From an uncultured Flavobacteriaceae bacterium (GTDB lineage: Bacteria > Bacteroidota > Bacteroidia > Flavobacteriales > Flavobacteriaceae), in contig CALSTP010000001.1 of NCBI GenBank assembly GCA_943789305.1, forward strand, positions 286,178 to 350,177: a stretch of 64,000 nucleotides of DNA, in the 5' to 3' direction. The notes under the pieces are model-generated. The model was not told the DNA's origin and did no database searches. It saw nothing but the letters and a program-made list of their open reading frames with translations. Shown here in pieces: positions 37,974 to 50,009 of this stretch (within the stretch, counting starts at the first letter, position 1; the number at the start of each line of letters is the position of its first letter). Position numbers and translations under genes: made by a program.

Positions 37974-39230
37974 TTAAAGTGATGTTTCCAACCATGACAT
38001 TCTTTTTTGAATCCATGATTTTAGATTTATAACATAGCTATTATGATTATCGTACCGATCCGGTACAGGCCAAACTTCCACATTTGGATCAAGAAGTCCA
38101 GGATAAAGGGCAAAGTTTTTATCAAGAGATTTTGCTATATAAAGTTCGTATCCATCTACCTTTGATAGGATTTCATCTAAGTTATCCATGTAATAACTAA
38201 ACCTTTTTTTAACTAATTCCTTAAAATAAGGGTCTTCTAACATTTTTTCGTACCAGATATTTTCTTTAATCCAAAATCCCTCTGGGTCCTCAGCACTGGA
38301 ATAGTTGACGTTACCGAAGGCAAGATCAAAATCCCAGACAGGTCCCATCTTGATTTTTTCACCAGGGACATAATTTAAAAAGATACTTGAAAATGATTTT
38401 GCATCTTGATTTTTTGATATTTCATTAACAAGAAACCAATCAATAAAGCTTGGGAGATCAATAAATGATCTATAACCTAAATCAGGATCTTTAAAGTTCT
38501 CTCCAAACAAGGCTGATTCAAAATTATTTATGTAATCTTTTATTAAGTTGTATTCATTTGAATTATAATCAACATTAGGTTCTTTAATATTGAATACCCC
38601 TTGTTCATAATGAGAGGACCATATATTAGACCGGAAATAAACATCATCAATATCTATTCTTCCCTGGGCATCAGTATCAATTTCAACTAAGTAACCATTA
38701 TCTCCAATATTTACTCTGTTTGATGATTCTTCTACTTTTTGACCCACTAAATAAATTCCAACGTATTCGTTATTAACGTATAGATCTATGTATTTAGCTT
38801 GAGGGACATAATCGAAACGGCTTATGTTTGATATTTCACGTGCTATTTTATTACGGATTAATGATATGTCTGAAATTTCAGCAAGTAGCACCCATTTTTT
38901 GTCAGCAGACATGTTTAAAACGTCTGTTTTTTCACTAAATTTAATTTGATAAGGTTTTTTTCCCCATATTCCACCTTGCCACCAAGTAGAATTTCCTCTA
39001 CCTTTAATTTTCATTTTAGTATTGGGCAGGTTTGTTAAGCCATCACTACCGATAATTGAGACAGAACCCTCTATGTAGTCCTCTTTTGAGTTAATCTCAA
39101 CTCCAACCGTATCTAAATATAAAATAGGAATATTTATTAAATTCTCCGAACCAGAACTGTCCTTAGAACAGGATAAAATTATAAAAACAATTAACAGATT
39201 AAGCTTTTTAATTAATTCCATAAGCATCAA
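37974..39230 (-). CDS. CotH-family kinase-like lipoprotein
   Basis: 418 residues with a lipobox (IILSC). CotH motifs are in order: KIKGRGNSTW, KKPYQIKF, LIRNKIAREIS, a catalytic Asp in SFIDWFLVNEISKNQDAKSF and the metal-binding Asp in GPVWDFDLAFGN. CotH proteins are atypical kinases; B. subtilis CotH phosphorylates serines in spore-coat proteins. Spores are not involved here and bacterial surface CotH proteins are mostly unstudied. It is convergent with PorP and divergent from a lipoprotein that carries a Ser/Asp-rich tract, a possible substrate (inference). Confidence 0.88.
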   Translation of the reverse strand: MMLMELIKKLNLLIVFIILSCSKDSSGSENLINIPILYLDTVGVEINSKEDYIEGSVSIIGSDGLTNLPNTKMKIKGRGNSTWWQGGIWGKKPYQIKFSEKTDVLNMSADKKWVLLAEISDISLIRNKIAREISNISRFDYVPQAKYIDLYVNNEYVGIYLVGQKVEESSNRVNIGDNGYLVEIDTDAQGRIDIDDVYFRSNIWSSHYEQGVFNIKEPNVDYNSNEYNLIKDYINNFESALFGENFKDPDLGYRSFIDLPSFIDWFLVNEISKNQDAKSFSSIFLNYVPGEKIKMGPVWDFDLAFGNVNYSSAEDPEGFWIKENIWYEKMLEDPYFKELVKKRFSYYMDNLDEILSKVDGYELYIAKSLDKNFALYPGLLDPNVEVWPVPDRYDNHNSYVINLKSWIQKRMSWLETSL

Positions 39231-39693
39231 TTTTTATTTACGAGACAAACAGTTCCACAGAACTATCTTTATTATCTGTTTTTTGAAGATTTAGCAGTTA
39301 TATTAAGGGTTTTTTCCAGATCAATGTATGTATAATTTCTAAAATTAAATAAAAAACCATTCATTTTTTTTACGATGAATAGGATGGAAATTTAAGTAAA
39401 TAGTTTTCAAGCCAGATTATGGAGAAGGTGTATAAAATCATTTAACAACCAAAAGAATTAATGATTTTCTCTTGTATTTACTTTTCAGAAAACCTAAAAG
39501 AAGAGCTTTAAAACTTAAAATTCAGAAATATATTAATATTCTACTCTAATATTTGGACTAAATTTCTTTCTAGTTCAAATGTTATAGAGAAATTTCGAGC
39601 AGTTTAATTTAACTATCTATCTGAGTTAGGATAATTCACTTTAGCAGCCTGAATCTCCTAAAATTCTCATACATTATTTTTAACAGGTTCATC
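39231..39693. other. 463-bp intergenic region without a supported gene
   Basis: The region lies between the start codons of the CotH gene and the Ser/Asp lipoprotein, so it should hold both promoters. I see no clear TAnnTTTG box, repeat or RNA. AT content is high throughout. Confidence 0.45.
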
Positions 39694-41373
39694 ATGAATT
39701 TTATTTACAAACGCACCAGATTTATATTCTTTGCTGGGATTTTTACTGTCTTTTTAATTTCTAACCATAGTTGTCAAACTATGGATGATTTACAATCTGA
39801 TTATTTACTTCAAAAAAATCTGATGGATGATCTAAGTATTAGGGTTAATTCCTTAACTGAGGAAATACTTCAACAAAGAACAATTACTTCTAGTTTAGTT
39901 GAACAAATTACTCAATATGAAGAAACTTTATCTCAAAATTCTGACTTGTTACAAGATACAATTGATGACGTTGAAAATTTGGAAGATACTTTAGAAACCT
40001 TAATTAATGACGTTAATAATATTGAAGATAATTTAGAATCTATTTCAGATTATGTTGGTGAGATGATTGAACAGTCAGGAGACTTATCGGGAGATTTAAA
40101 TAATCTTTTAAACCAAGTTAACCAGCTTGATTTAATAATTCAGGATCTTATGGTTATAATTAATAACCTTGAGGTAAATCTTCAAGATGATGATTCAGAT
40201 GATTCAGATGATTCAGATGACGATTCAGATGATTCAGATGATGATGATGACGCTGACGATTCAGATGATGATGATGACGCTGACGATTCAGATGATGATG
40301 CTGAAATCATTATTTGTAGTGATTGTCCACAAAAAATTTCTGGATATGATATTTTTATAGCTGGGACATCTGAAACAGAGGGTGCAGTTTATTGGGTTAA
40401 TGGGCAAAAAAACTCAATAAATGTGAATTCTTTTGCAACTGATATTACAGTAGATAACAGTAAAGTTTTTGTTAGTGGTTATACCTATGGATCAACAGCT
40501 AAATATTGGGAAATAAATGGTCAAAATATAGTTCAGAATGATCTTCCAGGGTTTCAGGGCGAAGCTCAATCTATTGTTGTAAAAAATAACAATGTATATG
40601 TTGGAGGATATTATTCTCATGCAGATGGAATGAGTGGTGCTTATTCTTGTTATTGGAAAAATGGAGTAAAATATAATAATTCACCAAGAAATGGGGATCA
40701 TGCTTCTTTTGGCATTGATGTAAATTCTGCGGGTGATGTTTTTTTAGCGGGTTATTATTTAAATAATCACCACTATGTGCTTCCAGCATATTGGAAAAAC
40801 AATCAAAGATCAAACTTATCAAGACCAAATAATCAAACCGATGGAGAGGCAGTTACAGTAAAAATAAAACCAAATGGCACCACGGTATACGGTGGATTAC
40901 TATCGCTTCCTCATAATTTTTTGGGCTCTGTAACTAAGCCCGCCTATTGGGTTGGAAGTCAAAGAACAGTATGTAATATAGGGCAGGTACCAGAATGGCA
41001 AAACTCTGGCGTGCATGGAATGCATCTTGAAGGAAATACTGTTTATCAGGCTGGTTGGACCATGAATATGGTTGGGCAATATCCAACATATTGGAGAAAT
41101 CAAACCAAACACATCCTTCAAGGGGCAACAGTTAACGGAACACGATATGATCAAGGTAAAGCTACTGATATTGCTATTGTTGATGGAAAAGTTGTAGTTA
41201 TCGGAATGCTGACGGGTGCTCCCTTATTAGATCCCAATGGAGTACAATATGATTTTGGTGATGGTCCAGAATACAATAATGATACTGGTTATCCTTGTAT
41301 ATGGATAGATGGAACTATTCATATTTTGGATACATTAGGGGATTTTGAAGTTGGTGGTTTTTTCATAAAATAA
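39694..41373 (+). CDS. Coiled-coil, Ser/Asp-tract and propeller-like lipoprotein
   Basis: 559 residues. The N-terminal lipobox is SNHSC (Cys at about residue 27). Residues about 30-163 form a long coiled coil with repeated LxxxxxxLxxx heptads. Residues about 165-203 are almost only Asp and Ser (DSDDSDD units). From about 215 onwards, seven repeats carry a YW-(x)-NGQ/KN-type strand (YWVNGQ, YWEINGQ, YWKNGVK, YWKNNQR, YWVGSQR, YWRNQTK, IWIDGTI), which fits a seven-bladed beta-propeller. I infer a stalk, an acidic linker and a propeller head on the cell surface. No named family is recognised. Confidence 0.6.
   Translation: MNFIYKRTRFIFFAGIFTVFLISNHSCQTMDDLQSDYLLQKNLMDDLSIRVNSLTEEILQQRTITSSLVEQITQYEETLSQNSDLLQDTIDDVENLEDTLETLINDVNNIEDNLESISDYVGEMIEQSGDLSGDLNNLLNQVNQLDLIIQDLMVIINNLEVNLQDDDSDDSDDSDDDSDDSDDDDDADDSDDDDDADDSDDDAEIIICSDCPQKISGYDIFIAGTSETEGAVYWVNGQKNSINVNSFATDITVDNSKVFVSGYTYGSTAKYWEINGQNIVQNDLPGFQGEAQSIVVKNNNVYVGGYYSHADGMSGAYSCYWKNGVKYNNSPRNGDHASFGIDVNSAGDVFLAGYYLNNHHYVLPAYWKNNQRSNLSRPNNQTDGEAVTVKIKPNGTTVYGGLLSLPHNFLGSVTKPAYWVGSQRTVCNIGQVPEWQNSGVHGMHLEGNTVYQAGWTMNMVGQYPTYWRNQTKHILQGATVNGTRYDQGKATDIAIVDGKVVVIGMLTGAPLLDPNGVQYDFGDGPEYNNDTGYPCIWIDGTIHILDTLGDFEVGGFFIK
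40186..40303 (+). repeat. Ser/Asp codon minisatellite
   Basis: Units of GATTCAGAT plus two copies of a 27-bp block (GATGATGATGACGCTGAC with GATTCA) encode the Asp/Ser tract. Copy changes would stay in frame, so the tract length could vary between strains. Confidence 0.7.
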
Positions 41374-41393
41374 CATAACAACAAAATTTTAAA

Positions 41394-42338
41394 TTGAATA
41401 AATATTTCTTTTACATATTAATAGTATTTTCTTCTTCTCTGTTTTCTCAGGAGTCAAGTATCATTTTTAATAGATTTAATCTTAGTGTTTTTAACCCGGC
41501 CTATGTAGGTGTTAATGGGTCAGCTATTAATCTTAATTCAAGAGTTCAATGGTTAGGGGTTGAGGATGCTCCTTTGACTAATTATTTAATTATTCATTTG
41601 CCTGAGAAAAAAAATGCAAGTTTGGGATTTACTATTCAAAATGATAGAGTTTTTGTTGAAAACAAATCGCAGGTAACAATCGATTACAGTTATAAACTTA
41701 AATTATCTAATAGTAGTTATGTTTCATTGGGGCTTAAAGCTGGTGGAAGATTTTTTAATGTTAATTTCAATAAAATTCCAAGAATTTTTAATGATTCAAA
41801 TCAATCAATTTCAGAATCTGGAAATTATTTTTCTCCAATTTTAGGAGCTGGAATAAGTTACATTTCTAAAAAATGGTTTCTAGGCGTTGCTGTCCCTGGA
41901 TTATTAAACAGTATTGGCCTTAACAAAAACCAAGACTGGGAATTAACAAACAGAGATTACACCTATCTTCATGTAAGTGGGGGTGTTTACCTAAACTTAT
42001 CTGATAAATTCTCTGTCAATCCATCCTTAGTTTATAGATCAATTCCAAGGCAGCCCGATTTATTCAATTCAATTATTGAAATGGATTATAACGATAGATT
42101 TTCCTTGGGGTCAGTTTTCACTAATAACAATACCATGGCGCTTTTTTTTAAATTAAAAAGTAAAAAAGGATTTCATATTGGTTATGGATACGAGTTTTCA
42201 TCAGCAAGTGATATGCAAGCAATTAAAAATTCAACCCACGAGCTAATGCTTCGTGTTGATTTAAAGAGTAAAAAAAAATCAGAGGTTAGTAAAGACTCTG
42301 AGATTGACAATAATATAGAAACTCAAGAAAATGAATAA
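41394..42338 (+). CDS. PorP/SprF family type IX secretion-associated outer-membrane protein (second copy)
   Basis: 314 residues. The start is a TTG, chosen because the signal peptide ([19 protein letters not shown]) begins there and no ATG is suitably placed. The [15 protein letters not shown] motif and [14 protein letters not shown] strand are PorP/SprF-like. It differs from the copy at 36969 in the barrel and tail. Its stop overlaps the ATG of the next adhesin by 8 nt (ATGAATAA), so this PorP is translated upstream of its putative cargo, the reverse of the first module. Confidence 0.88.
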   Translation: MNKYFFYILIVFSSSLFSQESSIIFNRFNLSVFNPAYVGVNGSAINLNSRVQWLGVEDAPLTNYLIIHLPEKKNASLGFTIQNDRVFVENKSQVTIDYSYKLKLSNSSYVSLGLKAGGRFFNVNFNKIPRIFNDSNQSISESGNYFSPILGAGISYISKKWFLGVAVPGLLNSIGLNKNQDWELTNRDYTYLHVSGGVYLNLSDKFSVNPSLVYRSIPRQPDLFNSIIEMDYNDRFSLGSVFTNNNTMALFFKLKSKKGFHIGYGYEFSSASDMQAIKNSTHELMLRVDLKSKKKSEVSKDSEIDNNIETQENE

Positions 42339-45300
42339 TTTAAAAAATAGTTTTTTAATGTTTTTTGTTTCATTTCAATTATTGTTTTTCTTTTTGAGCT
42401 TTAATTTATCTGCTCAAGTTTCCGCTACTTTAACTATCGATTCAAAAGGTATAGTAAAGTGTACTTCAGGCTGTACTGAAGGAAATACTGGTGCTATAGG
42501 TCCGGATATATATACTATTCATGATGATGCATCTTTAAGTGGTAAACCTATTTCTGATACCGATTGGAATAGAGTAGTTACTACTCTTGTTACATCGCCG
42601 GTGGGTTTATTTAGTGGTGAAACAGGTTTTAATCAAGATATTAGTTCTTGGGATATGAGTAATGTTATGTTTACGATTAGCATGTTTGGGGGTGCCACAA
42701 GCTTTAATCAAGATATTGGCAATTGGGATTTGAGTAATGCCATTAACATAGGTGAAATGTTCAAGGGTGCCACAAGCTTTAATCAAGATATTGGCGATTG
42801 GGATGTTAGCAATGTCACTAACATGGCTGAAACGTTCATGGGTGCATCAGCCTTTAATCAAGATATTGGAAGTTGGGTTACTTCTAATGTGACCACCATG
42901 GATTCAATGTTTATGGAGGCCACAAGCTTTAATAACAACGGCAGTAACAGCATTAACAACTGGGATACTTCTAACGTAACAACCATGGAATATATGTTTT
43001 ATAAAGCATTTATTTTTGATCAGCCTCTAAATAATTGGGATACTTCTAACGTAACAACCATGGAATTTATGTTTGGTACTACGGGAAATTTTAGTCTTTC
43101 TGATGCGATGGATTTCAATCAAGATATAGGGGACTGGGATGTAGGCAAAGTCCAAAACTTTCTGGCAATGTTTAGGAATAGTCTTTTTAATCAAGATCTA
43201 TCCGACTGGGACGTTTCAAGCGCTACAACCTTGCGTCAAATGTTTGATCAAACAATGCAATTCAATAATGGAGGTGGATCATTAAGTTGTTGGGATACTT
43301 CGAGTGCGACAGATATGGATTGGATGTTTTATTTAACCCTAATTAATCAGGATCTTTCTAATTGGTGCGTTGCTTCGGTTACAGCTCAGAGCCCTATAGC
43401 ACGTTTTGGTAATCTTGGTGGAACTAACCCTACTTGGGGAACATGTCCAGATAATTCAGTAGTACTTTCCATTAATGATGTTACAAAAACATTTGGGGAT
43501 TCAAATTTTACAGTAACAGCTTCATCTAATCAATCAGGAATCCCTATCACCTATTCGATTGCTGACACAAGTATTGCGACAATAAATGCATCTAGTGGTC
43601 AGATTACTATTTTAAAATCTGGGATTACAACTGTTACAGCAAGTCAAGATAATGGCTCATGTATTTCAGGTAGCTCAAATATGACGCTAACGATTAACCA
43701 ACAGAGCGTGAATATCGCTGCAAATGATATTGTATTGACTTACGGTGATCCAGCTTTTACCTTGACTGCCTCCTCATCCGTTACAGACAGAAGCTTTACT
43801 TTTACTATTAGTGATGGAACAATTGGTTCAATAAGTGGAAATGTTTTAAGCATTTTAAATGCAGGAACAACCAATATAACTGTCAGTCAAGCCTCTAATG
43901 ATTTTTATTCCCCAGTATCAAAAGTGATTAGTCTAACAGTCAACAAAGCAACACCAACTTTAGACTTCCCAGAAATTACTAAAAACTATGGGGACTCAGA
44001 TTTTACCCCTAATGTTACAACTAACAGCAGCGGTAATAAAACATTTATTGTTTCAGACACTTCAATTGCTAATTCCTTGGGAAGCTCGTTATCTATTGTT
44101 GGTATTGGTCAGACAAGCGTGAGCATTAATATAGATGAAACTGAAAATTATTTAAGTATTTCTGGAAGTACTACAATGACCGTAAATAAGGAAGTTCCTA
44201 CTATAATTTTTAATGACATAATAAAAACTTTTGGAGATCCTGATTTTGATATTGCCGCAACTTCAAATAGCAGCGGCGCAATGAGCTTTTCTGTTGCAGA
44301 TCCTTCAATCGCAACAATTAGTAGTAATACCATAACAATTGTTGGAGCTGGAACAACTTTAGTGACAGTAAATCAAAGTGAAACATCTTTATTTGCTCCA
44401 GAATCAGCAACTATGACTCTAATAGTTAATAAGGCTCCCCTTGATATTTCATGGTACGAGTCAAGTCTTAAAAAAGCGTTTTCAATGGGTCAGTTTGAAT
44501 TAAAAGAGCCAACCTATCCATCTGATTATGGTGGTGTAATAAGGTATACGTCATCAAGCATATCAATAGCAAATTTTACAGGTAAGACTTTAAATTTTAA
44601 TAAGATTGGTAGAATACTTTTAAAAGCTAGATTTGAGGGATCTGATAATTATCAAGATGCAGTTATTCAAGTAGTATTTGACATATTAAAAGATAATCAG
44701 GCAATAATCCCCTCAGAACTTCCCAGTCAAACCCCACTTAAAGATTTTACATCTATACCCATATCTGCATCATCAACTTCAGGTGCACCAGTTTATATTC
44801 AAGTTGCACCAGGTTCAGCAGCTACCATCTCGGGTACATTAGGGAATTATGAGTTAATTACAAATAGTCAAACTGGAATAGTTTCAATAACATACTTCAC
44901 AGTAGAAAATGATCACCCAAATCATTACCCTGCCACATTGCGTTTTTCCTTAGATGTAGTCAAACTAAATCAGAATATAACTTTTAATCCTGAACCACCC
45001 TTGGAGATCCCTTACTCTGAAAATCTTACGATTCCAATCAATGCATTTTCCGACTCTAATCTTAATGTTAGCGTTGAAAAACAAGATATGGGTAATAGTA
45101 GTCTAGAAAACGATGTGCTTTCTTTTAGCGAGCTGGGACAGGTTTATATTACTGCTAAACAAAAAGGAGACCAGTTTTACAATGCAACACAAGCAAATAG
45201 GGTAATAACAGTAATTCCTGGTTTAACAGAGCTTTCTGATTTTTCTATTCCTGAAAAAATTGTTGATGAGGATGATTTTGAAATTACACCTCCACTATCT

Positions 45301-45879
45301 TCAAGAGATGGAGAAATCATATATACAAGTGATAATCCACAAGTTGCTGTTGTGTCAGGAACTACAATAATAATAATGGGAGTAGGTACCTGTAATATTT
45401 TAGCCTATATAGAAAGCACAAGTTTATACAATTCAGCAACAGTAATCACTGAATTTATTGTTAATTTCAGAGATACTGATCAGGACGATGTGCCAGATGA
45501 TATTGATAATTGTCCCAATGTTGCTAATACCAGCCAATTAGATGATGATATGGATGGAATTGGAAACATTTGTGATCCTGATTCAGATGGGGATGGTATA
45601 AATGATGATTTTATTAACGTTTCACAACTTATTACTCCAGATACCTCTGGGTCTGAATCAACATGGAAAATTATAAATATAGATAAATTTCCTACCTCAA
45701 GAGTTTCTGTATATAACAGAAATGGTCAATTAGTTTTTCGTAAAAAAGCTTATCAGAATGATTGGAATGGTTCATATCAGGAAACAGGAAAGTTGTTACC
45801 TGCAGGGCCCTATTATTTTATTGTGGAGATTCCTGAAATAAGTGAATTAAAAAAAGGGTGGCTTTACCTTAATTACTAG
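42331..45879 (+). CDS. BspA-like (DUF285) adhesin with Ig-like repeats and a T9SS C-terminal domain
   Basis: 1182 residues, signal peptide cut near LSAQ. Domain order: a TID-x-G-x-V-x-C module like that of the giant adhesin (25-75); about 10 DUF285 repeats (90-357) with WD(V/T)SNV; four ~80-residue Ig-like units that start (I/V)xK(T/N)(F/Y)GD (about 375-710); further beta-rich units; one thrombospondin type 3 stretch ([16 protein letters not shown], about 1049-1064); and a gliding-motility-like C-terminus with [21 protein letters not shown] (about 1128-1150). The protein is probably exported by T9SS and displayed. It resembles the giant adhesin and probably shares its mechanism. Confidence 0.85.
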   Translation: MNNLKNSFLMFFVSFQLLFFFLSFNLSAQVSATLTIDSKGIVKCTSGCTEGNTGAIGPDIYTIHDDASLSGKPISDTDWNRVVTTLVTSPVGLFSGETGFNQDISSWDMSNVMFTISMFGGATSFNQDIGNWDLSNAINIGEMFKGATSFNQDIGDWDVSNVTNMAETFMGASAFNQDIGSWVTSNVTTMDSMFMEATSFNNNGSNSINNWDTSNVTTMEYMFYKAFIFDQPLNNWDTSNVTTMEFMFGTTGNFSLSDAMDFNQDIGDWDVGKVQNFLAMFRNSLFNQDLSDWDVSSATTLRQMFDQTMQFNNGGGSLSCWDTSSATDMDWMFYLTLINQDLSNWCVASVTAQSPIARFGNLGGTNPTWGTCPDNSVVLSINDVTKTFGDSNFTVTASSNQSGIPITYSIADTSIATINASSGQITILKSGITTVTASQDNGSCISGSSNMTLTINQQSVNIAANDIVLTYGDPAFTLTASSSVTDRSFTFTISDGTIGSISGNVLSILNAGTTNITVSQASNDFYSPVSKVISLTVNKATPTLDFPEITKNYGDSDFTPNVTTNSSGNKTFIVSDTSIANSLGSSLSIVGIGQTSVSINIDETENYLSISGSTTMTVNKEVPTIIFNDIIKTFGDPDFDIAATSNSSGAMSFSVADPSIATISSNTITIVGAGTTLVTVNQSETSLFAPESATMTLIVNKAPLDISWYESSLKKAFSMGQFELKEPTYPSDYGGVIRYTSSSISIANFTGKTLNFNKIGRILLKARFEGSDNYQDAVIQVVFDILKDNQAIIPSELPSQTPLKDFTSIPISASSTSGAPVYIQVAPGSAATISGTLGNYELITNSQTGIVSITYFTVENDHPNHYPATLRFSLDVVKLNQNITFNPEPPLEIPYSENLTIPINAFSDSNLNVSVEKQDMGNSSLENDVLSFSELGQVYITAKQKGDQFYNATQANRVITVIPGLTELSDFSIPEKIVDEDDFEITPPLSSRDGEIIYTSDNPQVAVVSGTTIIIMGVGTCNILAYIESTSLYNSATVITEFIVNFRDTDQDDVPDDIDNCPNVANTSQLDDDMDGIGNICDPDSDGDGINDDFINVSQLITPDTSGSESTWKIINIDKFPTSRVSVYNRNGQLVFRKKAYQNDWNGSYQETGKLLPAGPYYFIVEIPEISELKKGWLYLNY

Positions 45880-45911
45880 TGTTGTTTAGCATAAATAAAA
45901 AAGTTAAAATT

Positions 45912-47213
45912 ATGGATTTAAGTTTACCTTCTTTTTTTGAACTCAAATCTTACATAATAATTTCACTTTTATTAATTACTACAAATTCATTTTCTCAATA
46001 CAATGAAAATAAATGGATTATTTCTGCTAGTTTCGATGCTGTCGACTTATTTCCTACAGGTCCAAAAATAGACGCCCCATACTACCCTCAGGGTGAATTT
46101 TTTGAGGATTTATTCAACGTATCTGACCATTGGAATTTTGGTGGACCATCAATTTCAATTTCAAAATTGATATATAAGGGCTTATACTTTGGCGCTGAAA
46201 TGTCTCTTAATAAAATAAAAAAAATTGAAGGACAAGATAATATTGATTATCCTTATTATGCAGGACAAGTATTTCTCAAAAAAACTTTCTATTCTACAAA
46301 AAAAATAAGGCCGTTTATTAAATTCGGTTATGGTGTTTCTGGAATTGATAGAGGTTTATTTGGGGATACAATTCCATTTAGTCAGTATTTTTCTAAAACC
46401 CTATCACCTGGTATAGGAGTTCAGTTCAGAATCACAGATCACTTTGGGTTTGAAATTTCTTCTTCTTTTAACAAAGCGATTGACATAAACGGAATAACAC
46501 ATTTAAGACATAAGGCATCCATATATCTTGGCATTGGAGATAGAGATAAAGATGGTGATGGAATAATTAATAGAAAAGATAAGTGTCCTAAAACCCCTGG
46601 AATACTTGAATTTAATGGTTGTCCAGATAGTGATAGTGACGGGATTCCTGACCTTGAGGATAAATGTCCAAATGAACCTGGAGAGAAATTAAATGAAGGT
46701 TGTCCTGAAAAAGACGAGGTATTAAATGAAAATAAAATAATACCAAACAAAAATAAAGAAATACAACTGGAAGTAGTTAGCCCAACTTTTTCTGTGAACT
46801 CTACAAACACAAAAGAAAAGTCTGAAAATAAAGTTAGCGAAGATGTTTTAGGTATTTCTTCCTCAATTACTGATAAAATTAATGAAAACAGAATTATATA
46901 TTTCCCTGCTGTAAGCACAAAAATATTGGGTAAAAAAAATCTTGTAAAATTAAAAAGTATAATTAATTTGCTTTCAAAAGAACAAGATTTAAGAGTCTTA
47001 TTGCAAGGTCACTCCTCAGATGATGGAGATTCTTTTTTAAATCTAAATTTATCAAGAGATAGAGCAAATAGTATTAAGCGAACACTTATTGACTCAGGAA
47101 TAGATCCAGATAGAATTGAAATCAAAGCATTAGGCGAGGAAGAACCAATTTTTGACAATAAATCCTTTAATGGTAGAGGGTTTAACAGATGTGTTTTAAT
47201 TACTATTTTCTGA
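45912..47213 (+). CDS. OmpA-family protein with calcium-binding loops
   Basis: 433 residues from ATG 45912, which begins the signal peptide (cut near NSFSQ). A GTG at 45879 that overlaps the previous stop would add a non-hydrophobic extension. Residues about 25-210 look like an outer-membrane barrel. Thrombospondin type 3-like loops follow (DRDKDGDGIINRKDKCP, DSDSDGIPDLEDKCP). The C-terminal OmpA peptidoglycan-binding domain contains GHSSDDGDSFLNLNLSRDRANSIK and RIEIKALGEEEP. OmpA proteins with this layout are typical partners of T9SS/PorP modules and may tether the complex to peptidoglycan. It starts 32 bp after the adhesin stop. Confidence 0.85.
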   Translation: MDLSLPSFFELKSYIIISLLLITTNSFSQYNENKWIISASFDAVDLFPTGPKIDAPYYPQGEFFEDLFNVSDHWNFGGPSISISKLIYKGLYFGAEMSLNKIKKIEGQDNIDYPYYAGQVFLKKTFYSTKKIRPFIKFGYGVSGIDRGLFGDTIPFSQYFSKTLSPGIGVQFRITDHFGFEISSSFNKAIDINGITHLRHKASIYLGIGDRDKDGDGIINRKDKCPKTPGILEFNGCPDSDSDGIPDLEDKCPNEPGEKLNEGCPEKDEVLNENKIIPNKNKEIQLEVVSPTFSVNSTNTKEKSENKVSEDVLGISSSITDKINENRIIYFPAVSTKILGKKNLVKLKSIINLLSKEQDLRVLLQGHSSDDGDSFLNLNLSRDRANSIKRTLIDSGIDPDRIEIKALGEEEPIFDNKSFNGRGFNRCVLITIF

Positions 47214-47407
47214 TTGATATATAGTATTCCGGAGGCAACCAATAAAAAACTATCACTAAATATATAACAGATAGCTAAGATTTTCCCCTCAAAAAAGAGA
47301 TTGAGTTTCCTAAGGTTTCCTTGAAATCTTTATGGGTACTATATATTAGAGCTTTTGAAATCAGCATTAATTTAACTTTGATTCAATTGGGTGAATTGAA
47401 AAAATAA

Positions 47408-49489
<2,082 letters not shown>

Positions 49490-49580
49490 CGATTCGTCAG
49501 ATACTTAGTCTTTACCCTTAAACTTTTATCTTTTCCCCAGGGATTTATATTATCAGTTTTTTATATAATAAGTATAAATA

Positions 49581-49616
49581 AAAACGAGAGACAATCTTAC
49601 GACTGTCACCCGTTTT
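49581..49616. terminator. Possible hairpin after the FadH-like gene
   Basis: AAAACG/CGTTTT and GACA/TGTC arms form a stem with an internal loop, about 90 bp after the stop. T run is short. Support is weak. Confidence 0.25.
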
Positions 49617-49742
49617 GTAACCTTCACAAGCGACTTCTCGAACTTATTTTATCAAAACCTTAATTCATTTTTAAGTTTATGATGCTTAAGATCTAGGTAT
49701 TATAAATCTAAAAATTTCATTAAACTTATATATAAGGGAAAC

Positions 49743-49769
49743 AAAAAACCCTCCAAAAGGAGGGTTTTT
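49743..49769 (-). terminator. Terminator of the tRNA-Gly/tRNA-Leu unit
   Basis: CCCTCC-AAAA-GGAGGG with flanking A and T runs, just 3' of tRNA-Leu on the minus strand. It can also act on the plus strand. Confidence 0.85.
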
Positions 49770-49770
49770 G

Positions 49771-49855
49771 TACTCGAGGCGGGACTTGAACCCGCACGAC
49801 CGCAATGGTCATTGGATTTTAAGTCCAACGTGTCTACCAATTCCACCACTCGAGC
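49771..49855 (-). tRNA. tRNA-Leu (anticodon UAA)
   Basis: 85 nt on the minus strand. The acceptor arm GCTCGAG pairs with CTCGAGT (one G-U pair), the variable arm is long as in class II tRNA, the T loop is GTTCAAGTC and the anticodon loop CTTAAAA sits in a TTGGA/TCCAA stem. No CCA is encoded. It follows tRNA-Gly by 15 bp. Confidence 0.95.
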
Positions 49856-49870
49856 AATAGATGGTAGTAG

Positions 49871-49942
49871 AGCGAAAGACGGGATTTGAACCCGCGACCC
49901 TCACCTTGGCAAGGTGATGCTCTACCCCTGAGCTACTTTCGC
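49871..49942 (-). tRNA. tRNA-Gly (anticodon GCC)
   Basis: 72 nt on the minus strand. Acceptor GCGAAAG/CTTTCGC, anticodon loop TTGCCAA in a TCACC/GGTGA stem, and T arm CGGGTTCAAATCCCG are all visible. CCA is not encoded. It is transcribed before tRNA-Leu, and a terminator follows the pair. Confidence 0.95.
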
Positions 49943-50009
49943 AGAGTGGTGCAAATGTAAAACAAAAATCAAGAAAAATTTAGTATTTTATTTAGAAAAA
50001 AAGTTTTTT

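Noticed and set aside
46439-46918. Minus-strand 159-residue frame
   Set aside because: It is antisense to the OmpA-type gene and has Ser-rich reversed calcium-loop residues, with no motif of its own.
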